Source of the DNA: JAJPJX01 sp964568355
Lineage (GTDB): Bacteria > Acidobacteriota > Terriglobia > Bryobacterales > Bryobacteraceae
Direction of reading: 5' to 3'
DNA: 25,960 nt
Assembly: GCA_964568355.1 (NCBI GenBank)
Contig: CAZMRK010000178.1
Span: forward strand, 1 to 25,960
The notes under the pieces are model-generated. The model was not told the DNA's origin. It searched no databases and saw nothing but the letters and a program-made list of their open reading frames with translations. Positions 21,475 through 25,960 of this stretch are shown one piece after another. The position numbers and the translations under genes are program-made. The stretch's first letter is position 1, and every line of letters starts with the position of its first letter.

Positions 21475-23856
21475 CTACCGCTCGTGATGCGGCAGCGAAT
21501 AACGCATGCCGATCCGAAAGGTGCGGCCGTAGTCATTCCGGTCGAAAGAGGCTTGCGCGTCCTCCAGCTTTCGATCGCGGCTGTTCGCAAAATTGTCGAT
21601 CGCCGCAAACAACTGAAACCCGCGGCCCAGGGTCTTGGAGCCGTAGAGGTTCCAGATTGCGTATCCGTAGGCCCAGTCGCTGGGGCCGCTCTCCGACGTG
21701 GTCGTCGGCCACTTGCTGAAGAACGTGCCCCGGATGTTCGCGAGCAGTCCCCACCGCGGCTTCGAATATTCCAGCTTGATGTGTCCCTGGTGGCGGTTGC
21801 GGTTCTCCAGCCAGGCATGTTGGATCGAATTCACCGCCTCCAGATAGGTATACGCGCCCGAAAATGCCAGCTCCGGCGAGATCGCGACCCGTCCGTCGAT
21901 ATCGAAGCCTTGCGTATGGGCACGATCTACATTGAGGTTCACGAAGGTGAACAGCGCGGCTCCGGTCGCATCATATTCGAAGCTCCCGGGTACTCCATAC
22001 TGATTGAGCAGCGATGCAAGCGCGGCGCCGGAGCAGTCCTGGCCGCCGGTGGCGTTGCAGATGAGCGAATAGTTGATGAGGTTCTTGAGATTGTTGCGAA
22101 ACAGATTCACAGACAATCGGTAACGGCCTTGTGTAAAAATCCCTCCGGCGGAGAAACTCTGGCTCGTTTCCGGCTGGAGCATCGGATTGCCGATCACCTG
22201 GTATCCGTACTCGAGATGCAGCAGGTGGTAGTAGAGTTCGCCCAGGTTCGGAGCCCGGAACCCCAAGCCAAATGCCGCCCGCAGGATCAAATGATCATTG
22301 ACGCGATAGACCAGCCCCGCCTTGGGAACCACGTGATTCCCGTAGCTGGAATTGTTCTGGAAGCGCCCGCCGAGAGTCAGGGTCAGATTGCGGAAGGGCT
22401 GCATGCGGTCCTGGAGCCACACGTCGTTGGTGGTGAGGTGCTGGCCGGCCCTGCCGCCGACAATGCGGTTGTCGCCTCGATATTGATCCTGTACCCATTC
22501 ATAGCCGCCCTGGACATAGTTCCACCGGCCCAGTTGCTGGCTGGCGCTGAGGTCGCCCCGGTAGTAGGCTTCGCGCAGGCTCCCCAGATCAAACTGCCCG
22601 CCTTCCATTCCATCGGATCCGACGAGGTTGCTGCCCGAGTTCTGGAGGAAGCGGGAGGTGTAGAACCTGGCCTGCAACGTGGTGCTCGCGGTGGGAACAA
22701 AATCGCCGGTCAAGGCATAGGTTTGGGTGCTGTCGTTGCCTCGCATCGTCGAGAGCGCCGGCGAGTAGGGTCTGGCCGGATCGGCCCCGGTCACAGTGCC
22801 TAACCCGTACTGATGATCCTGATATGCCGTCGAGGTGACGCCAACCGCTGCCCGCGGGGAAAAGGCATACCGCAGTTTGGCCAGCAGGTTCTGCCGGTCC
22901 ACTTCGGCTCCCACCGTCGAGGGATTGGTCGGAATCAGCCGGTAAGCATCCACGTGGTGGCGCTCCAGGTCCACAAAGCCCGATAGCTTCTTCCATTGGC
23001 CCCCGATATCGACGCGCCCGTCGAGCATGCCGAGCGAGCCGCCCGATATCGAGGCATCCAGATCCAGGGGGTGCGACGAATCGCGCGTGATGAGATTGAT
23101 CACACCCCCCAGGGCGTCGGTCCCGTAAAGCGCGGAAGCGGCGCCCTTTACGACCTCTACCCGCTCCAGAGGCCCCACGCTTTGCTGGGTTAAATCGATA
23201 AAACCACCGTTGATGCCGCGTCCTCCCGCAATCGGCAGTCCGTCCAACAGGACCAGCGTCTCCTTCGAATCCATCCCGTCGATCTGCTCGCCCGCTGTAA
23301 TGCCTACGCCGAATCCCTGCGCGCGTGTCACGACGCCGGGTACCTCGCTTAGCACGTCGCTCACCCGCTCGAATCCCTTGTTCTGCATCTCCTGCCTGGT
23401 CACCGGCAGGACCTTGGTGGGTGAGTCCTGTTCCAGTTCGGTGATGCGCGACCCGGAGACCACCGTGACCTGCTGGCTGGAACTCGCAAGCGAAAGCCGG
23501 ATCTCGCCTTCGTCCTTGGTCTCTCCTCCAGCCACGTCGACTCGCCTGACTCCCGCCGCCAGGCCATTCTTGCTTACCGACAGCACATAAGAACCGGGAG
23601 CCAGTCCGGTGAAGGTGAAGGCCCCTTCACCGTTTGTCTTCTGTGCCGCCACCGCTCCGGTGAGGGCGCTCCGAACCACTACCGCCGCCTCGGGCACAAC
23701 GAGCCCGCTGGGATCGGCGACGCGTCCCCGTATCTCGCCGCCGCCCCGAGCCGTCGCCGCCGGGGGCGCCGGCGTTTCTGTCTGTCCGTATACCATACCG
23801 GCCGCAAACGGCGCGGCCAAAAGCAATATCCATGAATTCCGAACTCCACAAGCCAT
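21475..23856 (-). CDS. TonB-dependent outer-membrane receptor 2, probable haem/haem-protein receptor
   Basis: A 793-residue receptor. A signal peptide (WILLLAAPFAAGMVYGQ) is followed by a carboxypeptidase-regulatory domain (EIRGRVADPSGLVVPEAAVVV to GLAPGSYVLSVSKNG) and a plug (VLPVTRQEMQNKGFERVSDVL, EIDGMDSKETLVLLDGLPI-like segment, VEVVKGAASALYGTDALGGVINLITR). The barrel contains GFRAPNLGELYYHLLH, then GNPMLQPETS, which recalls the FRAP...NPxL motif of haem/haemoglobin receptors. The barrel ends in FRIGMRYSLPHHER, without the classic terminal Phe. Haem as ligand is an inference from this motif and from the divergent HemS/HmuS-like gene. A Fur-like box and a good promoter lie upstream, and the leader holds the hairpin at 23878-23918. 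Confidence 0.87.
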   Translation of the reverse strand: MACGVRNSWILLLAAPFAAGMVYGQTETPAPPAATARGGGEIRGRVADPSGLVVPEAAVVVRSALTGAVAAQKTNGEGAFTFTGLAPGSYVLSVSKNGLAAGVRRVDVAGGETKDEGEIRLSLASSSQQVTVVSGSRITELEQDSPTKVLPVTRQEMQNKGFERVSDVLSEVPGVVTRAQGFGVGITAGEQIDGMDSKETLVLLDGLPIAGGRGINGGFIDLTQQSVGPLERVEVVKGAASALYGTDALGGVINLITRDSSHPLDLDASISGGSLGMLDGRVDIGGQWKKLSGFVDLERHHVDAYRLIPTNPSTVGAEVDRQNLLAKLRYAFSPRAAVGVTSTAYQDHQYGLGTVTGADPARPYSPALSTMRGNDSTQTYALTGDFVPTASTTLQARFYTSRFLQNSGSNLVGSDGMEGGQFDLGSLREAYYRGDLSASQQLGRWNYVQGGYEWVQDQYRGDNRIVGGRAGQHLTTNDVWLQDRMQPFRNLTLTLGGRFQNNSSYGNHVVPKAGLVYRVNDHLILRAAFGLGFRAPNLGELYYHLLHLEYGYQVIGNPMLQPETSQSFSAGGIFTQGRYRLSVNLFRNNLKNLINYSLICNATGGQDCSGAALASLLNQYGVPGSFEYDATGAALFTFVNLNVDRAHTQGFDIDGRVAISPELAFSGAYTYLEAVNSIQHAWLENRNRHQGHIKLEYSKPRWGLLANIRGTFFSKWPTTTSESGPSDWAYGYAIWNLYGSKTLGRGFQLFAAIDNFANSRDRKLEDAQASFDRNDYGRTFRIGMRYSLPHHER

Positions 23857-23877
23857 TTCCGGTCTCTCCAGTGCCCG

Positions 23878-23918
23878 GTGCTTCGCGGCTCCTTCGCCAA
23901 AAGTCGGCCGCGTCGCAC
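23878..23918 (-). ncRNA. 5'-leader hairpin with conserved loop, upstream of TonB receptor 2
   Basis: CGCGGC (23884-23889) pairs with GCCGCG (23907-23912), and GTGC (23878-23881) with GCAC (23915-23918), across a 2x2 internal loop. The 17-nt terminal loop, in mRNA sense (minus strand), contains ACTTTTGGCGAAGGA. It lies about 26 nt past the predicted -10 box and 21 nt before the start codon, so it should be transcribed. The loop is shared with 24190-24231 and 18843-18884. Confidence 0.6.
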
Positions 23919-23943
23919 ACCGATATCAAAACGTCTGTGGTCC

Positions 23944-23972
23944 ATGTTAGATAAGACACCTGTTGCTGTCAA
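23944..23972 (-). promoter_or_regulatory. predicted sigma-70-type promoter of TonB receptor 2
   Basis: On the minus strand, TTGACA (23972-23967), 17 nt, then TAACAT (23949-23944). The same layout, TTGACA-N17-TAACCT, occurs for the divergent transcript at 24113-24141. The expected start point is near 23937, giving a leader of about 80 nt. Confidence 0.65.
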
Positions 23973-23981
23973 TGACAATTT

Positions 23982-23996
23982 AGCAAGTCAGTTGCA
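23982..23996. promoter_or_regulatory. putative Fur-family operator (7-1-7), TonB receptor 2 side
   Basis: AGCAAGT-C-AGTTGCA is a 15-bp imperfect palindrome (5 of 7 arm positions), sitting 9 nt upstream of the -35 box. Its counterpart at 24090-24104 is closely related and sits at almost the same place relative to the other promoter. Which metal or ligand it senses cannot be told from the sequence. Confidence 0.55.
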
Positions 23997-24089
23997 TCTA
24001 TTGCCGCATGTGCGGGAAATCACGTGGTCTTACACTCTTGCTCCCAGTATCGCCACTCCCGGCGGCGCTCCCGCCATCCAGCCATAGAA

Positions 24090-24104
24090 TGCAACTCATT
24101 TGCA
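24090..24104. promoter_or_regulatory. putative Fur-family operator (7-1-7), haem-gene side
   Basis: TGCAACT-C-ATTTGCA is a 15-bp palindrome with 6 of 7 arm positions matching, 8 nt upstream of the -35 TTGACA. Between the box and the -35 the sequence AATTGT is shared, in mirror orientation, with the TonB receptor 2 promoter. Confidence 0.6.
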
Positions 24105-24112
24105 AATTGTTC

Positions 24113-24141
24113 TTGACATCGCTCTCGGTCGCGATTAACCT
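24113..24141 (+). promoter_or_regulatory. predicted sigma-70-type promoter of the haem-gene transcript
   Basis: TTGACA (24113-24118), 17 nt, then TAACCT (24136-24141). Transcription would start near 24148, giving a leader of about 185 nt before the ATG at 24334. Confidence 0.65.
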
Positions 24142-24150
24142 GGGACCCAT

Positions 24151-24282
24151 GGAGTCGCATCGACCCCACTTTTTTCATGCGGCTCCAAAGCAGTCTCCAA
24201 AGAACTTTTGGCGAAGGCTTTGAGAGACTGCGGCATTTGACAACCCGGATGGGGCTGAATTCTTCCCCTCGGATTCAGTCCC
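24151..24282 (+). ncRNA. structured 5' leader with three consecutive stem-loops (candidate cis-regulatory RNA)
   Basis: Stem 1: GGAGTCGCAT (24151-24160) with ATGCGGCTCC (24177-24186), 10 pairs including one G-U. Stem 2: GCAGTCTC plus CAAAG (24190-24202) with CTTTG plus GAGACTGC (24218-24231, one bulged A), 13 pairs, with loop AACTTTTGGCGAAGG. Stem 3: GGGGCTGAAT (24251-24260) with ATTCAGTCCC (24273-24282), 10 pairs including one G-U. The bases in the second-stem region can also form CCAAA/TTTGG (24197-24201 with 24207-24211), a possible alternative fold. Together with the promoters, this leader accounts for the 477-nt stretch without genes at 23857-24333. Confidence 0.6.
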
Positions 24283-24333
24283 TCCGTTCACGCAGATGGG
24301 ATTTGAGGAGCTTGATCTTGACTGGAGAACCCG

Positions 24334-24597
24334 ATGCACATCGATAACCCGGGGTGCGTGCTCGCGGATATGCCTCAATTCGGACGCGTCTTCGATTGCG
24401 GCTGCTGCGGCAATATTCACCTGATGATCGGCCCGGTGAGCCTGGTGCTTGCGCCGGAAGACTACATCAAAGTAGTCACGATGATCCATGCGAGCGCCGC
24501 CCGCTTTGAAACATGGCTCGAAGAAACACGCCGGCTTCTCGACTGCCGCAAGGAGCGCCTGCATGCAAACCCGGACATCGACGCAGATCCCGTTTGA
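24334..24597 (+). CDS. small CGCC-motif protein of unknown function, upstream of the haem gene
   Basis: An 87-residue soluble protein started by ATG 24334 with GGAG about 7 nt upstream. The notable feature is FDCGCCGNIHLMIGPVSLVLAPEDY: C22-x-C24-C25-x3-H29, a likely metal- or haem-binding knot, then a hydrophobic strand and a helix (IKVVTMIHASAARFETWLEE). It recalls small bacterial proteins with a C-x-C-G-x-I-H-L motif (for example the DUF6686-like group), but that match is from memory and loose. The end overlaps the HemS-like start by 35 nt, so translation is coupled. Context points to iron or haem use. Confidence 0.7.
   Translation: MHIDNPGCVLADMPQFGRVFDCGCCGNIHLMIGPVSLVLAPEDYIKVVTMIHASAARFETWLEETRRLLDCRKERLHANPDIDADPV
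24550..24555 (+). promoter_or_regulatory. ribosome binding site deciding the hemS-like start
   Basis: AAGGAG is 7 nt upstream of ATG 24563, inside the preceding gene. It favours this start over ATG 24632, which has only GGAG upstream and would cut conserved N-terminal sequence (AARVGEGVARLRPEW). Confidence 0.6.
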
Positions 24598-25513
24598 GTC
24601 TGGCGTAGGTAGCGGCACGGAGGCGGAGCGAATGGCGGCGCGCGTGGGGGAAGGTGTCGCGCGCCTCCGCCCGGAGTGGATTGCCCTGTTGCAGGTGCTT
24701 CCGCAACTGGGCCGAGTATGGGCCGTGACCTCCAATCGGTGCGTCACGCTGAGAAAGTGCGGCGCTTATCCTGCCGCCGGGATCTCGTCCGGACGCGTCT
24801 TGCACTCTCCCGTCCGCCTGGGAGTCAACCTCTGTTTTTGGGCATCCGCATTTGCCGTTGTTGCCCGGCCTGGGTGCGAGAACTCCGCCGCGCGTAGCCT
24901 TCATTTCTATGGAAGGGACGGTGCGCCGGTGCATGAACTGCATCTCGTGCGTGCGAGTTCCGTCAGGGCTTTTGAGGATCTGGTGGAGGAATTCGTCAGC
25001 AGGAACCAGTCGCGGCGGCAAACCGTCGATCCTGACACCGCGCGCCTGGAGCCGGTAGTCTTTTCACGCCTCCATCATGGGGAGGAGGAAATGGAGGTCC
25101 TCCCGCTTCATTCACCCGCTTCGGGTGGGGAGCGAACCGCTCTCCGCTTGCCCCGGGCGCGCGTCTTTCGATTTCTTCAACAGATCGTCCTTCGTCGAAC
25201 CCCCGTTGCCGTCACAGTCGCGAACGCCGGCTGTGTGCAGACACACTCCGGTCGCTTTCGAAAGATCGTCGCCGCGGGTGGAGGTTGGAATATGACGGGC
25301 GATGGCATAGATCTGTGCTTCTCGGAGGAGAGCATCGCGGGTGCCTGGGTTTTGAAAGGCCCGGCCGCTGGCTGCAGCGGACGGCTGGAACTTTTCAATG
25401 CCCAGGGCCGCGGTGTTGCTTCCTTGGCGCCCGAGCGTACTGCCGGCCCGGAAATCGGCCGCCAATGGCTGGAAGCTCTGGCGCGGCTCGACTCGCAGCT
25501 TGCCGCGGCATGA
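24563..25513 (+). CDS. hmuS: HemS/HmuS/ChuS-family haem-degrading or haem-trafficking protein
   Basis: A 316-residue cytosolic protein with the two-lobe layout of the haemin-degrading factor family (usual length about 340-350). Lobe 1 has ARVGEGVARLRPEW, LLQVLPQLGRVWAVTSNRCVTLRKCGAY and ARSLHFYGRDGAPVHELHLV. Lobe 2 has TPVAVTVANAGCVQTHSG (residues about 215-230; the family's VGNxGCIQIHTG motif), then GIDLCFSEESIAGAWVLKGP and LELFNAQGRGVASLAPER. The His171-His172 pair lies about 52 residues before that motif, near where the family's haem-iron ligand (His193/196) is expected. Family role: takes haem delivered by TonB and ABC uptake and either opens the ring or buffers it. It is shorter than usual at the N-terminus. 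No haem ABC transporter is in the window. Confidence 0.82.
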   Translation: MQTRTSTQIPFESGVGSGTEAERMAARVGEGVARLRPEWIALLQVLPQLGRVWAVTSNRCVTLRKCGAYPAAGISSGRVLHSPVRLGVNLCFWASAFAVVARPGCENSAARSLHFYGRDGAPVHELHLVRASSVRAFEDLVEEFVSRNQSRRQTVDPDTARLEPVVFSRLHHGEEEMEVLPLHSPASGGERTALRLPRARVFRFLQQIVLRRTPVAVTVANAGCVQTHSGRFRKIVAAGGGWNMTGDGIDLCFSEESIAGAWVLKGPAAGCSGRLELFNAQGRGVASLAPERTAGPEIGRQWLEALARLDSQLAAA

Positions 25514-25575
25514 TGCGAAAGAGCAACTCGCCGCATGGGGGACGGCTGAGTGTGGATCGCTGAAGGCTTTTTGCG

Positions 25576-25622
25576 AAGCGGGGCAGCGTACTTTCGGTGC
25601 CTCCGGAAGCGCTACCCCGCTT
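25576..25622. terminator. 13-bp inverted repeat between convergent genes
   Basis: AAGCGGGGCAGCG (25576-25588) pairs with CGCTACCCCGCTT (25610-25622) at 12 of 13 positions. Inside, CTTTCGG-TGCCT-CCGGAAG forms a second small stem. It starts 62 nt after the hmuS stop and ends 13 nt before the stop of the convergent gene, so it probably serves as a transcription end for either. It lacks a T-run. Confidence 0.5.
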
Positions 25623-25635
25623 ACACGGCCAGGAC

Positions 25636-25960
25636 TTACTGCGTACCTTCGCAGGTTGCGGCTACTTGTTGTAAGCTTTCCGGCTGGAAAGCCTTTTCAC
25701 CGTTTTGCGTGGTTACTATCCGGCCGTTGATCTTGACGGTTTGCTTCACGTACTTATCCAGGGTCTCGGGCCCGGTGAACGTTACTTTCTCTCCCGATTT
25801 CGAATCGGCCACCGCGTATTGATTGGCGCCGCCTGCCTTCGTGAGGCAGCCGGTCACACTCTTGGGGCTATCGCTGCGTTGCTGCGATGGCGGCGGAGAA
25901 GAGGGCCGTTCTTGTCCCGCGTTCTGTGCCAGCCCGGCCCCCGCCAACAGCACCGCTGCC
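25636..25960 (-). CDS. secreted small OB-fold-like protein (DUF5818-like), N-terminus outside window
   Basis: The frame is open to the right edge, so the start lies beyond it; a GTG at 25953 is within what looks like the signal peptide (AAVLLAGAGLAQ). About 108 residues are visible. After a Ser/Pro/Gln-rich linker comes SVTGCLTKAGGANQYAVADSKSGEKVTFTGPETLDKYVKQTVKINGRIVT, a small beta-barrel pattern (GCL..., Y.l.D, G...L..YVgk.VkvnG) seen in many acidobacterial secreted proteins, ending with a second Cys (AATCEGTQ). The two cysteines may form a disulfide. The function is unknown. Confidence 0.72.
   Translation of the reverse strand, partial: AAVLLAGAGLAQNAGQERPSSPPPSQQRSDSPKSVTGCLTKAGGANQYAVADSKSGEKVTFTGPETLDKYVKQTVKINGRIVTTQNGEKAFQPESLQQVAATCEGTQ

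Noticed and set aside
21259..22803. 514-codon plus-strand open frame
   Set aside because: It is antisense to the TonB receptor 2 barrel; long shadows are common in GC-rich DNA.
24008..24223. 71-codon plus-strand open frame in the divergent regulatory region
   Set aside because: It crosses an operator, a promoter and two leader hairpins, and has no protein-like pattern.
23857..24333. cobalamin riboswitch upstream of TonB receptor 2
   Set aside because: Considered because of the receptor and folded leader, but the conserved B12-box sequences of that riboswitch are not seen.

Overview
The window is GC-rich, densely coding DNA, most likely from an acidobacterium of the Solibacter/Bryobacter type. 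Pointers to this are an acidobacterial-style VWFA-related secreted protein, two TonB receptors carrying an N-terminal carboxypeptidase-regulatory domain, an anti-sigma-like protein with a C-terminal HNH-like domain, and clusters of short GC-rich intergenic repeats that give 'ARGSV'-type peptides when translated. The assignment rests on gene style and memory, not on a search. No tRNA, rRNA, CRISPR array or transposase gene was seen.

Layout. 1-1245 (+): end of a 6-phosphofructokinase gene, then a SAM methyltransferase. 1312-6096 (-): a secreted parallel beta-helix protein, a formylglycine-type sulfatase and a VWFA-like protein. 6167-9581 (+): a tight cluster of a LOR/SDH-type (ornithine cyclodeaminase-like) protein, queF, a coiled-coil methyltransferase and a cytochrome c'-like protein. 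9599-11012 (-): FlK-like hotdog thioesterase, PGPGW membrane protein and a Tat-exported TIM-barrel isomerase. 11184-12374 (-): glutathione-independent formaldehyde dehydrogenase. 12513-15831 (-): an envelope operon made of an anti-sigma-like protein, a cupredoxin-like lipoprotein, a YVTN beta-propeller lipoprotein and YceI. It is divergent from TonB receptor 1 (16001-18757, +). MgtC follows at 18889-19593 (-).

The right third (19785-25513) reads as a haem/iron uptake locus. TonB receptor 2 and a DUF4198-Kelch fusion run leftward. A small CGCC-motif protein and a HemS/HmuS-family haem-handling protein run rightward. The 477-nt gap between the two arms holds two promoters arranged as mirror images. 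Each has a 7-1-7 Fur-family-like operator just upstream of TTGACA-N17-TAACxT. The rightward transcript would have a leader of about 185 nt with three consecutive stem-loops. The window ends in a secreted OB-fold-like small protein that runs off the right edge.

The most unusual signal is a set of hairpins (24190-24231, 23878-23918, 18843-18884, and a looser 15939-15982) whose stems differ completely in sequence but whose terminal loops share ACTTTTGGCGAAGG or a close variant. Two of them lie in the predicted 5' leaders of the haem-locus transcripts, in sense orientation. This looks like a structured RNA or DNA element family that ordinary gene annotation would miss.
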